A DNA stretch of 34,762 bases from Deltaproteobacteria bacterium. Its GTDB lineage: Bacteria > Bdellovibrionota_B > Oligoflexia > Oligoflexales > Bog-1112. A model generated the notes under the pieces. That model was not told where the DNA came from and did no database searches. It was given only the letters and a program-made list of their open reading frames with translations. Within the stretch, counting starts at the first letter, position 1. The number at the start of each line of letters is the position of its first letter. Positions 23,922 through 32,322 of the stretch are shown here, one piece after another. The position numbers and the translations under genes were made by a program. Location: positions 1-34,762 of the forward strand of contig JACKAG010000020.1 in NCBI GenBank assembly GCA_020635195.1, given 5' to 3'.

Positions 23922-26414
23922 TTAATGATAAATCATAGCGCTGTCCGGATTTTTGTCCTGACAGAATCCGGTAAACACTTCAGGGTCTGGGATATCATCG
24001 CTTTTGTTCGTCGAAATAGCTCCTGAAATTTTAAGAGCATCTGTCATTGATTCAACAGGATAAAGCGTCATTTCGTCAAGAACATCTTGAGGAATTTCCT
24101 CAAGATCTCTCCAGTTAGCGCGAGGAAGGATAATGATTTTTCTGCCATAACGGTGGGCAGCGAGAAGTTTCTCCCGAATTCCTCCGACGGGAAGCACCTG
24201 TCCTCTCAAAGTGATTTCTCCTGTCATGGCAAGGCCTTCTCTGAGAGGATGACCGCTGAAAAGACTTGCCATTGCACAGAGTAAAGCAATCCCTGCACTG
24301 GGCCCATCCTTTGGGGTTGCTCCAGCCGGAAGGTGTATGTGGACCTGGCTTTCTGCAATTTCTCTGGCCTCAATACCGGGAAGATGACAGGACTGCAGAA
24401 ATGAAAAAACCGCCTGAGCGCTTTCCTGCATGACTTGTCCGAGGCTTCCTGTAAGAGTCAGGCCGCTCTTTCCCCCCGGACTGTGATTGCGGCGGGATTC
24501 GATATAGAGAACATCGCCGCCGATACTTGTGTATGCCAGGCCGACCGCAACACCGGGAGGCAGAGAATTGTGATGGGATTCTTCTGTCCAGACAGGTCTG
24601 CCAAGAAAGCGGCTGAGATCTTCTGCGCCGATTGTGCAGGGAGTTCTGCTGGTTTTTGCAAGTCTGGCTTTCAGGATATCCATGACGATCTTGCGTCCGA
24701 TTTTTTCTATCTGGCGATTTAGCTGCCGAACTCCGGATTCTCGCGTATATTGTCGGATCATAGCAAGGACAGCTTCATCATGGAGCATGAAGCTATCATG
24801 ATTCAGTGATAGGGACTCTTTTTGTCGTGGAATCAGGTGCTTTTGGGCAATTTCTAGTTTTTCTGCTTCTGTATAGCCCTGAAGATCAATCTGCTCCATT
24901 CTGTCCAGCAGCGGAATGCTCATCTGATAAGTGTTGTTTGCGGTTGCAATAAACAAGACTTCTGAAAGATCGTAGGGCAGTCCCAGATAGTGGTCCATAA
25001 AGCTGGAATTTTGTTCCGGATCAAGGACTTCCAGTAAAGCTGAGGAAAGGTCCTGCGCACCATCGCGGCCAAGTTTGTCGATTTCATCCAGGAGAACGAC
25101 AGCGCGGCAACTACCGGCCCGTTTCATCGCCTGGATAATTTTTCCTGGCATCGCGCTCACATAAGTTTTGCGATGCCCTCGTATTTCTGCTTCATCACGG
25201 ACGCCGCCGAGAGAGACTCTCACATACGGGCGTCCGAGAGCAGTTGCGATAGACTTTCCCAGGGATGTTTTGCCGATGCCTGGGGGGCCCGCTAAAAGAA
25301 GGATCTGACCAGAGACACGACCTTTATGCTGAATGACGGCAATGAATTCAAGGATGCGCTCTTTGACTTTTGTAAGTCCGGCATGATGAGCATTCAGAAT
25401 TTCCGAGGCATCTTCCGGGCTCTTCACAGAGTCCGCTTCGGCGGTTGAGGATGGGTCTGACCATGGAAGGTCCCGAATCCATCCCAGCCAGGAGAGGGCG
25501 ATGCTGTATTCCGGAGAGCTTGGTGGAATGGTTGTCAGGCGGTTCAGCTCTTTTGTGACGGATTCCCTGACAGACTCTGGAAGTGTTTTTTCAAGCAGTT
25601 CTTTCTTCAGGAGACTGAGTTCATCCTCCGCGCTGTCTCCGGCTTCTCCCAGCTCTTTCCGGATAAGATGCATTTGCTCACGAAGAAAATTTTTCTTCAG
25701 AGTTTCGTGGAGACCTTCCCGGACCTGTCCCTGAATGCGTCCAGAGAGCTGCAACAGTTGCAGCTCTTTTCCGAGAGCCTGAACAACCTGTCGGAGCCGG
25801 TCCGGAAAGTTGAAGTTTCCCAAAAGCTTTAGTTTGTCTTTCAGAGATAAACTGAGAAAGGGAACAACAAGGTTACATAGAATGACAGGATCATCCTGGG
25901 ATAATATCTGGGCACTGACCTCCTGGGGAAGGCTCGTCTGATGCTGTAACATTTGCAGGGTCAGAGATTTCATGGCCTTGATTTCGGCCTGAACCTGCAG
26001 TGTCTTTTTACAGGGGAGGTCTTTCGCAAAAGTGACAGAGCCAGTGTAGCCGAAATCATTTTTGACAGCACTTTGCAGGATAAACCGAGCCCCTCCTTTG
26101 AGGAGGGCGCCTGTTTCTCCGTCAGGAAGTTTGATCAATGCGCTTACAGTTGCTTCTGTACCAAATCCGGCCAGGATATCTGCTCCTGACCTGGATGGCA
26201 TACGGCTGACAACTCCAAATTTTAAAAGACCCTTATAGGCTTTCTTGAGGTTTTCTTCACTAAGACCTGTCAGGGCACTCAGGGGCAGGATGTTGTCCGG
26301 AAAGAGTACCAGATGTGGTATAGGGATCAGGGGATATCCGGATCTTTGTTTGACCATCAGGTATTTTTCGGACAGGTGCTGTGGAATAGCCATCAGATCG
26401 ATCTTCTTTCGCAT
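23922..26414 (-). CDS. lon: Lon-family ATP-dependent protease
   Basis: A hexameric AAA+ serine protease that degrades damaged and regulatory proteins. Counting from the ATG at 26414, the N-domain (about 25-230) is followed by the AAA+ module with Walker A GPPGIGKT (376-383), Walker B VVLLDEID (about 439-446) and the sensor ATANNT, then the protease domain with Ser706 in KDGPSAG and Lys749 in GGIREKLLAAH, the Ser-Lys dyad. The N-terminus is uncertain: no start has a good ribosome-binding site, with candidates at 26429 (TTG), 26414 (ATG) and a third ATG seven codons on. A C-terminal tail of about 25 polar residues follows the protease domain. It is divergent in detail from E. coli Lon but complete. 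Confidence 0.93.
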   Translation of the reverse strand: MRKKIDLMAIPQHLSEKYLMVKQRSGYPLIPIPHLVLFPDNILPLSALTGLSEENLKKAYKGLLKFGVVSRMPSRSGADILAGFGTEATVSALIKLPDGETGALLKGGARFILQSAVKNDFGYTGSVTFAKDLPCKKTLQVQAEIKAMKSLTLQMLQHQTSLPQEVSAQILSQDDPVILCNLVVPFLSLSLKDKLKLLGNFNFPDRLRQVVQALGKELQLLQLSGRIQGQVREGLHETLKKNFLREQMHLIRKELGEAGDSAEDELSLLKKELLEKTLPESVRESVTKELNRLTTIPPSSPEYSIALSWLGWIRDLPWSDPSSTAEADSVKSPEDASEILNAHHAGLTKVKERILEFIAVIQHKGRVSGQILLLAGPPGIGKTSLGKSIATALGRPYVRVSLGGVRDEAEIRGHRKTYVSAMPGKIIQAMKRAGSCRAVVLLDEIDKLGRDGAQDLSSALLEVLDPEQNSSFMDHYLGLPYDLSEVLFIATANNTYQMSIPLLDRMEQIDLQGYTEAEKLEIAQKHLIPRQKESLSLNHDSFMLHDEAVLAMIRQYTRESGVRQLNRQIEKIGRKIVMDILKARLAKTSRTPCTIGAEDLSRFLGRPVWTEESHHNSLPPGVAVGLAYTSIGGDVLYIESRRNHSPGGKSGLTLTGSLGQVMQESAQAVFSFLQSCHLPGIEAREIAESQVHIHLPAGATPKDGPSAGIALLCAMASLFSGHPLREGLAMTGEITLRGQVLPVGGIREKLLAAHRYGRKIIILPRANWRDLEEIPQDVLDEMTLYPVESMTDALKISGAISTNKSDDIPDPEVFTGFCQDKNPDSAMIYH

Positions 26415-26572
26415 ATAGCAATACACCAATCATTATTGTGTTTTATCAGGATCAGGCATGAACCGGCGCAATAACCCCGAAGCCTACTTAATCTAAAGGG
26501 TGATAGCAAGTCCAGCCAAAAGATGCTTGAAATTTTAGAATGATGGGTATTTTAAGTGTCATGGATTCCTGA

Positions 26573-27829
26573 TCAGGGGAGGGTCAGGACTTTTCCCATA
26601 ATGCGGCGGCGGGCGGATCTTACCTGAGCTTTTTTATAGCGATTGTGGGATGCCGCTCCATTTTCTCCCATATAGGCAGCCTCCTTGTCCAGAATCTGAA
26701 CCTCAAAGGGGAAGAAAATAGAAACTTCTTTTGCCTGTTCAGTTTGTGGACACCAGCTGGAAATGAGGGCCAGAAAATCTTTGATGATCTCCTGAGATCT
26801 TGCTGTTCCATGATTCTCACTCAGGTATGTTTCCAGCTTTTTCATCCAGCTTAATGCAGGAGAAGGATAGCGCACTCTCTGACGGCATGTGAGCTGGATC
26901 GAGCGATATTCTCGTGCAGAGTGAGGATTGCATGATTTTCCGAGATTTATCGGAGTTTTCAGATATAAAAGCATTTCCTGAAAACTCTGATGATTGATTT
27001 TATGATCTTGTAACATTTTTTGCATGGTTTCGATTTGCCTGCGGAACTGGGGAACATCAATCAGATTATTGCGGGATCTTACCGGATGAGTGTTGGGAAA
27101 ATCTATCAGATAGAATTGTCTGAGATATTTAACGACAATCATGGTTTCGCTTAATGTTTTTGTGACGATGCGTACACCTACAAAGTCGTAAATGGTTTCG
27201 GAGACATTAGCTGGTTTGTGCAGGAGTTTCAGTAGCATAGAATTTCTTGACTTTCCTGTTTTCCATTCCATTTTTTCCAGCTGAATAAACTCATCGGCGT
27301 TTCCGAATAACAGTTGTCCATTTTTGTCACGAAACAAAATTTTTCTGAATCGGTTCATGATCTGTGTTTTGGCATCATGTATATTATTGAGACGTTGAAG
27401 ATCATCGAGATGTGCAATTGTATGCATCACCCGTAAAACAGCACAGGACCATGCCTGTAATGATTCTGATCTGCTCAGATCATTCGTATGATTGTAAATT
27501 CCGGAGGCCCAGAGAAGAAGCCATGCTGGATTTTCACATTCTAAAAACTCTTTTGGCGGCTTTTTCCCTTTTTCCCATTCACGTGGGATTAGCTGGGTCT
27601 GGATGAAGTTGATGGATTCAATGAATATTTCATGCAATTTTTGCAGATCGTTGGGAGCATCAGGATCATAACCATAGCTTCTGAGAAAATTTTTCGCATC
27701 ATTTTCATTTTTAAGAATCAGTTTTTCCAGATCGATAGAGGATCGACCGCCGATCAGTACATCCATGATAGGCCATGGAAAGCTCCATTGGTTGATGAGG
27801 CGCTGGTTGTTGAGATCAGTTTGGTTCAT
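26573..27829 (-). CDS. Divergent RelA/SpoT-fold protein
   Basis: A 418-residue protein of unknown function whose middle and C-terminal parts match the RelA/SpoT nucleotidyltransferase fold. Lys193, Ser197 and Lys201 fit the synthetase K-x3-S-x3-K block; Asp215 lies in YDFVGVRI (family DLLGIRI); Tyr308 is in EYRSIQ (family YQSLH, with His replaced by Gln312); Glu376 and Gln378 are in FEVQI, and GENGAASHNRYK (388-399) fits EYGVAAHWAYK. There is no HD, TGS or ACT domain; residues 1-185 are a helical region with HTIAHLDD near 136. Both acidic catalytic positions are kept, so activity is possible. No ribosome-binding site precedes the ATG. The gene is AT-rich and divergent from a thioredoxin-fold gene. 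Confidence 0.75.
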   Translation of the reverse strand: MNQTDLNNQRLINQWSFPWPIMDVLIGGRSSIDLEKLILKNENDAKNFLRSYGYDPDAPNDLQKLHEIFIESINFIQTQLIPREWEKGKKPPKEFLECENPAWLLLWASGIYNHTNDLSRSESLQAWSCAVLRVMHTIAHLDDLQRLNNIHDAKTQIMNRFRKILFRDKNGQLLFGNADEFIQLEKMEWKTGKSRNSMLLKLLHKPANVSETIYDFVGVRIVTKTLSETMIVVKYLRQFYLIDFPNTHPVRSRNNLIDVPQFRRQIETMQKMLQDHKINHQSFQEMLLYLKTPINLGKSCNPHSAREYRSIQLTCRQRVRYPSPALSWMKKLETYLSENHGTARSQEIIKDFLALISSWCPQTEQAKEVSIFFPFEVQILDKEAAYMGENGAASHNRYKKAQVRSARRRIMGKVLTLP

Positions 27830-27832
27830 GAT

Positions 27833-27846
27833 ACTATTTTAATAGT
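27833..27846. promoter_or_regulatory. Inverted repeat immediately before the RelA/SpoT-fold gene
   Basis: ACTATT-TT-AATAGT is a perfect 6-2-6 inverted repeat only a few bases before the ATG, in the place where a Shine-Dalgarno sequence is expected. It could be an operator in the divergent 27830-27942 spacer or a hairpin limiting translation. Confidence 0.35.
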
Positions 27847-27942
27847 TCACAGACTTAAGATGAATGGTCTTTTTTTTCTTATCATGACTTAGATGAGATA
27901 TTTTATTATGCAATGTTATCTGAATCACGACTCAGGTATATT

Positions 27943-28506
27943 ATGCGAAAAAATCTGAAGTATTACTTTTATTGTGCTGCAATGATTTTTTTTTCAGGAA
28001 AAGCGGTTTTCTCTGAGGAGGCTCCTCAGAAAAATGTGCCAGCTATTTCTGATGCCGATAGTTTTATTATCAGTAATCATTATGTACATAAGTGGCTACA
28101 GTTACCACAGTTGTCTGGTGAAGACCTGACATCAGGACGCTTTCAGCAAAAGCCAGTATATGGAATCGCAGATGTTGTTATTTTTATCGCGTCTTATTGT
28201 GTTCCATGTCAGCAGTTAACCAGATATCTTCTTGACCTTGAGAAGAAGTATAAGAGAAATAATGTCCGGTTTACATGGGTTTTTTCACAGGACTTGAAAA
28301 AAGATGCAGTTGGCTTTTCCAGGGAATATGGCCTTAAAAAAGCTGTGATTGCGGATGATGAAGCGATGAAATTATGGAAAAATCCAAGGCTACCTGGAGT
28401 TTTTCTTGGTGATCGTTTTGGGTGGCTTTTGGCAATGTTTCCTGCTGCTACGCCTCAGGACGTCAGGAGGTTGGATGACCTTTTGTCAAATATTACATCA
28501 TATTAA
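27943..28506 (+). CDS. Secreted thioredoxin-fold protein
   Basis: A 187-residue protein with a signal peptide (residues 3-24, cleavage likely after AVFS). The mature part is a thioredoxin-like domain: strand and active site IFIASYCVPCQQL with Cys86 and Cys89, and a cis-Pro position at Pro151 in RLPGVFLGDRFGWL. This suggests a periplasmic disulfide reductase or thiol-disulfide exchange protein, of TlpA/DsbE type. I chose the ATG at 27943, with CAGG upstream, over a longer frame beginning at 27913. It is divergent from the RelA/SpoT-fold gene and convergent with the next gene, with only 10 bases between stop codons. Confidence 0.75.
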   Translation: MRKNLKYYFYCAAMIFFSGKAVFSEEAPQKNVPAISDADSFIISNHYVHKWLQLPQLSGEDLTSGRFQQKPVYGIADVVIFIASYCVPCQQLTRYLLDLEKKYKRNNVRFTWVFSQDLKKDAVGFSREYGLKKAVIADDEAMKLWKNPRLPGVFLGDRFGWLLAMFPAATPQDVRRLDDLLSNITSY

Positions 28507-28516
28507 ATGAATGTCG

Positions 28517-28918
28517 TTACGGAGCATCCGTTCCAAGGCTGGATGTCGAGTTGATCATTTCCGGGTGCCAGCGCATGCGGATTTTAACAAAATTATAATC
28601 CTGATCGGCCTTTGACTGGCTGATCATAGAGCCGAGTGGCCTTCTTCTGCTGCCAACGATATCCGTGGAGTCAAAGTCTATGGTGGTTTTGTCTCCGTTT
28701 TTTCTGAATCTCCCTTCAGATGAGAGGTTTCGTTTTCTGATCATCTGCTCTTTTCCGGAATTTTCTTTGGGGCTTCTTTCTTGTTGAGAAAGCTCCTGCT
28801 CTGTCTGGGCGATCAGATGGTTGGCAGCAAACATTCCTGTTGTGAGAGATACCGCTGTAACTATGCGTATCATGGATGGAAAAGATTGTATAAAAACAGA
28901 AATATATTTCATAAGCAT
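28517..28918 (-). CDS. Small exported protein with delta-proteobacterial C-terminal motif
   Basis: A 133-residue protein with a signal peptide (residues 4-37, cleavage likely after LIAQ) and a polar Gln/Glu/Lys linker, then a conserved-looking C-terminal segment: TTIDFDSTDIVGSRRRPLG, then VKIRMRWHPEMINS. This resembles the short motif (a strand, GxxxRP, then SLIxxRxxFxxE) that I recall at the C-terminus of myxobacterial gliding proteins such as AgmX-type and of Bdellovibrio envelope proteins. That comparison is from memory and needs a search. The ATG has GGGGGG upstream with good spacing. The role is unknown. Confidence 0.5.
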   Translation of the reverse strand: MLMKYISVFIQSFPSMIRIVTAVSLTTGMFAANHLIAQTEQELSQQERSPKENSGKEQMIRKRNLSSEGRFRKNGDKTTIDFDSTDIVGSRRRPLGSMISQSKADQDYNFVKIRMRWHPEMINSTSSLGTDAP

Positions 28919-28956
28919 CGAAATCCCCCCTGTTTTTTCACAGACGGATGATAGCA

Positions 28957-29002
28957 CCTTTATATCTTATCGTATCAGAGTAGATTTGAGATAAGCAAAA
29001 GG
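28957..29002. other. Imperfect stem-loop in the divergent spacer
   Basis: CCTTT (28957-28961) with CTTATC (28966-28971) pairs with GATAAG (28990-28995) and AAAGG (28998-29002) across an 18-base loop. It lies between two divergent genes; its function is unknown. Confidence 0.3.
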
Positions 29003-29041
29003 GGAATTTTTACCTGATAGTCGTTAGGTATATAAGGAGAT

Positions 29042-29077
29042 ATGATAATAAGTAACTTAAACCTTCGGGTATTCTGA
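29042..29077 (+). CDS. Possible 11-residue leader peptide
   Basis: AAGGAG just before the ATG at 29042 starts a frame of 11 codons (MIISNLNLRVF) that stops at 29075-29077, 16 bases before the next gene, which itself has no ribosome-binding site. The spacing between AAGGAG and ATG is short. It might couple translation or be fortuitous. Confidence 0.2.
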   Translation: MIISNLNLRVF

Positions 29078-29093
29078 GCTAATCCGTTTATAT

Positions 29094-30191
29094 GTGTATG
29101 GCTTTATGTATTTATATAACGATAGCTTATCAAAAAAAATTACCGGTCTGCAGTCCTATCCTCAGTTGAGGAAGCCGGGAATTTTATGTTTTGCAATCAT
29201 TGTTATATGGCTTTTGACTCCTTTGATTTTTATAAATCCTTTACTGGCTCAAAGTCAGAATCAAAATGGAAGAGGAGCACGGCAGGCGTTATTTCGAATG
29301 GAACATCCCGTATCAGATCTCAGGCTTGCTACAGGAGGTCGTTATCTGGCTTTTCGGGAACATCACCCTGTACGTGGTTACTTATTAAAGTATCTTGATC
29401 TCCGGACGAGAAAAATTTTCCTGGTAACGACTCTTCATACAGGCAGTTCTTTTCTGTGGGCTCCTTATGGATACCGTCTTTTGTACAGGACTCAGGAGCA
29501 GATCCCGGGAAAAGATGAAGTCATCAGCAGACTCTCTGTTCGGGATGCAGTGTTGAGAAAGAATATTGAGATCAGAATGATCCGTGGACGGACAGGATTG
29601 ATCAGTATAGATCCGTATGACTATAGAGTCTGGTTGATGGGTGAAAGCCAGCTATATCGTCAACAGCTTAGCTACCCCGGAAGCAGACTGGCACAATGGC
29701 AGAAGCGGCAGCGCAGGCACTCAGGATTCTGGATCGGGACACAAAAAGGTGTTCTCTGGATGAAGCATGAAAACGCCAGATTAAAAAAGCTAAAAGATGA
29801 TGGATCTCCGCTCGAAACATTGAATATTTCTCCGGATGGAACCTGTGCGGCCTGGTCGACTCAGGGTGGCCGCATTTTCTGGCATACGCCCGGACAGGAG
29901 GCTGTTTTTCTGGACTATGGCAGGAATCCTGTCTGGCATCCCGGACGAAAAATTTTATTATACTCAGGCTCTCATCAGACGGGAACAGTGAGTGCGGGTT
30001 ATGATCTGAAGATTGCAACTCTGGATGGTCATCGTGAGTGGATGACACAGACGCCCTATAGTCAGGAAAATTGGCCAATCTGGCTGCCAAATGAAAATAT
30101 GATTTTATTTACCGCTGATCATACCAGTGACTTGTTTGTTCAGGATATAGGCCGTGAGTTTGCTTCTCGCACAGTCAGTGATGCTCGCTAA
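29094..30191 (+). CDS. Exported beta-propeller-like (TolB-type repeat) protein
   Basis: A 365-residue protein with a long N-terminal signal or anchor (residues about 28-52, ending LLAQS). The remainder shows repeated beta-propeller blades of PD40/TolB type: HPVSDLRLATGGRYLAFREH, SSFLWAPYGYRLLYRT, TLNISPDGTCAAWSTQGG, NPVWHPGRKILLYSGS and NWPIWLPNENMILFTAD, spaced roughly 40-60 residues. Such domains bind proteins at the cell envelope; the partner is unknown. The GTG start is uncertain, since no ribosome-binding site is seen, and an ATG four codons later is equally possible. It overlaps the next gene by 38 bases, pointing to translational coupling. Confidence 0.6.
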   Translation: MYGFMYLYNDSLSKKITGLQSYPQLRKPGILCFAIIVIWLLTPLIFINPLLAQSQNQNGRGARQALFRMEHPVSDLRLATGGRYLAFREHHPVRGYLLKYLDLRTRKIFLVTTLHTGSSFLWAPYGYRLLYRTQEQIPGKDEVISRLSVRDAVLRKNIEIRMIRGRTGLISIDPYDYRVWLMGESQLYRQQLSYPGSRLAQWQKRQRRHSGFWIGTQKGVLWMKHENARLKKLKDDGSPLETLNISPDGTCAAWSTQGGRIFWHTPGQEAVFLDYGRNPVWHPGRKILLYSGSHQTGTVSAGYDLKIATLDGHREWMTQTPYSQENWPIWLPNENMILFTADHTSDLFVQDIGREFASRTVSDAR

Positions 30192-31050
30192 GGGAAGTCT
30201 GTTTATTGCAGGAATGCCAGAGAAAAGTCGCTGGGATACTCTGTCTTCTTTTTTTGAGCCTCCTCCGGGAACGGAAGTTCATCTGGATTCCCGTGATCTT
30301 AATCATAGTGTCATGAAAAAAAATTTCCACAAGCTACGTGGCTGGATTATGGTGACACCTCCGCCCGACCGTTGTCTTATCATCCGCAAAAAAGATCATA
30401 AGGAAGATAAAAGAATCTGTAAGAAAACATATGTCAGCTATCAGCTGATGGATATAGAAGGCGATGGTAAGATCCGTTGGGATATTAGTACAGGGCCTGA
30501 TGATTTTGGAACATCCCTATGGTGGAAGACCCCATATCTTATCGGAAAATATGTCAACTATGAGATGAGGTGGCCAGGCCCATCTATGGCATTTTATGTG
30601 AAAGCCTGCATTGAAATGCCACCTGTTCGCGGCGAACGGGTGATTGAACTTCATCTGATCCCGGAAAAAAAAATAAAGATCCTGTTTCCGGAAAATGAGA
30701 TTCTTGCGCCACAGCCAGAAAGGGATGCACCAAATCTTTATATTCAGGAAAATAATTTTTCGAACGGATTTATGAAAATGGAGAAAAAAAATAAAAAAAA
30801 TAAAGATCATCTCATGGTTTTGGATGATGACGATCCAAACACAATCCGATCTGATTGGCAGTTACATCCAAGAAATTCCTATCAGCTTGACAGCAGTAAA
30901 GTAATGACAGGACAGAGTAGAAAAAATGATGGTTTCTGTCGCTATCGATATTCAGGTTATGAATTTGATCCACAAACACCTGTCCTGGAATGTCATAAAA
31001 TAAGTGAATTTCAGTGGCTTTATCTTCCTCTTTCATGTATTAAAAAATAA
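30154..31050 (+). CDS. Hypothetical protein, overlapping the beta-propeller gene
   Basis: A 298-residue protein that I do not recognise. It opens with a hydrophobic N-terminus that is only a doubtful signal peptide. Composition is Lys-, Pro- and Trp-rich, with strand-like segments (YVSYQLMDIEGDGKIRWDIS near 92-111, YVNYEMRWPGP near 132-142), a Lys/Asn/Asp low-complexity stretch near 212-228 and several cysteines in the last part. I kept the GTG at 30154, with AGG upstream, but an ATG at 30181 is equally possible; the former overlaps the preceding gene by 38 bases and suggests translational coupling. The function is unknown. Confidence 0.5.
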   Translation: MSLLLAQSVMLAKGSLFIAGMPEKSRWDTLSSFFEPPPGTEVHLDSRDLNHSVMKKNFHKLRGWIMVTPPPDRCLIIRKKDHKEDKRICKKTYVSYQLMDIEGDGKIRWDISTGPDDFGTSLWWKTPYLIGKYVNYEMRWPGPSMAFYVKACIEMPPVRGERVIELHLIPEKKIKILFPENEILAPQPERDAPNLYIQENNFSNGFMKMEKKNKKNKDHLMVLDDDDPNTIRSDWQLHPRNSYQLDSSKVMTGQSRKNDGFCRYRYSGYEFDPQTPVLECHKISEFQWLYLPLSCIKK

Positions 31051-31056
31051 TTTGCG

Positions 31057-31077
31057 GTTTGTCTGGTAGGGACAAAC
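31057..31077. terminator. Candidate two-way terminator hairpin
   Basis: A perfect 7-bp stem GTTTGTC (31057-31063) and GACAAAC (31071-31077) with a 7-base loop lies between convergent 30154-31050 and flgD. On the minus strand a T-rich tract (ATTATTTTTTAA) follows a few bases after it, so it could terminate flgD transcripts; on the plus strand no U-tract is visible. Confidence 0.4.
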
Positions 31078-31157
31078 TCCAGAATCTCAATCAAATGCTG
31101 TAAAAATATTTTCCACAAATGAATCCTGTGACAGGTCTGAGAAGGGAAACTTTTTGA

Positions 31158-32288
31158 TTACCCTCTGTTCTCGTTTCGGGGAGTGAGAAAAGGCTTGTCC
31201 TGAAACATATCAGCATTAAATGGTTTCTGAATAAATGGGCCCTGAATTTCAGCTGGAAGTGGCTTTGACTCTTGTTGATTTGTACTTTTTTCAGAGACAA
31301 GATTGCCAGGTTTTTTCAAAGAGCTTTGCGCATGTTTCTCCCTCTGGATCTTCTCTCCCGTTGCTTCGGAGTTCATTTCCGGAAGGCTTTCTCCTGTGGA
31401 AGGTATGTTTTTTTGTATGAGTTTATCTGATAATTTTGTTTCTCCTATTCTTGACAAGTCAGAGAAAGATATTTTTCCGATTTCTGTTAAAAAAGGTGAT
31501 TGCTGATCTTTCAGATCAACCCCGGTGATTCTGGTTCGTGTGAGTGCCGGAACTGCAATATCTTTCTGATTGGCATCACTCTTTTTCAGAGTGAACTGAT
31601 AAATCCCGTCCGGAACGACTTTTCCATCTTTATCTTTCCCATCCCATTCTATGTTATGAACCCCTTCTTTTCGTGAGCCCTGATCAGATCTTGCAATCAG
31701 TGCACCAGTGTTGTCTCGTACTTCCAGAAGGATCTGGCTGACAGGGCTTTCAATTTCGTACTGGTTGTCTGCAATTTGCCCATGCTCAATTTTTAATTTA
31801 TTAAGAGGGGTTGCTATCGTTTTTCCTATAAAATCTGGATATTGTATATTATGTCCTTCTGTGGTCTTTTTCTCAAGCCGTTCAAGGGATGAGTTTATAT
31901 TGACCATTTGTTCAAGGCTGTTGAACTGGGCTAATTGTGAGGCCATTTCAGCACCATCTTTTGGCTTGAGTGGATCCTGCTGCTGTAACTGGGTAATAAA
32001 AAGGGTGAGAAAATCGTTCTTATCAAGTTTATTTTTCGGCATATTACTTTGGCGTGTGGACTCATTGAGGGACTTTAAAAAAGACTGATAATCTTTTGCC
32101 TTTGATAGGTCTCCATTGCTCTGGGCGTCTCTTTTGAGCTTTATTTCCTGGTTTGAGTTCAGGAGTAGTTCTTTGAAATCTGTTTTCTGTTCTTGCTCAG
32201 CCATGACAGCAGGTTTTTGTCCGTTGATCTTATGCGTCTGGACTGCAATGTCGCGCGGAGCAATTTTTTGCTGAAGAGTTGCATTCAT
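31158..32288 (-). CDS. flgD: Flagellar hook-capping protein FlgD
   Basis: FlgD caps the growing hook so that FlgE subunits can polymerise. The FlgD signature is clear at about residues 86-138: NKLDKNDFLTLFITQLQQQDPLKP, then MASQLAQFNSLEQMVNINSSL. The middle part (about 150-260) fits the FlgD immunoglobulin/Tudor-like domains, with IGKTIATP and GVHNIEWDGKDKDGKVVPDGIYQF. The 376 residues are longer than usual because of an N-terminal arm (1-85) and a C-terminal Gln/Lys/Ser-rich tail (about 265-376). It follows fliK in the same direction, 34 bases on. The usual flgE does not follow; convergent unrelated genes do. Confidence 0.93.
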   Translation of the reverse strand: MNATLQQKIAPRDIAVQTHKINGQKPAVMAEQEQKTDFKELLLNSNQEIKLKRDAQSNGDLSKAKDYQSFLKSLNESTRQSNMPKNKLDKNDFLTLFITQLQQQDPLKPKDGAEMASQLAQFNSLEQMVNINSSLERLEKKTTEGHNIQYPDFIGKTIATPLNKLKIEHGQIADNQYEIESPVSQILLEVRDNTGALIARSDQGSRKEGVHNIEWDGKDKDGKVVPDGIYQFTLKKSDANQKDIAVPALTRTRITGVDLKDQQSPFLTEIGKISFSDLSRIGETKLSDKLIQKNIPSTGESLPEMNSEATGEKIQREKHAQSSLKKPGNLVSEKSTNQQESKPLPAEIQGPFIQKPFNADMFQDKPFLTPRNENRG

Positions 32289-32322
32289 ATATCAGAGTCC
32301 TTTTCTGATTTAAGAGGAGAGT

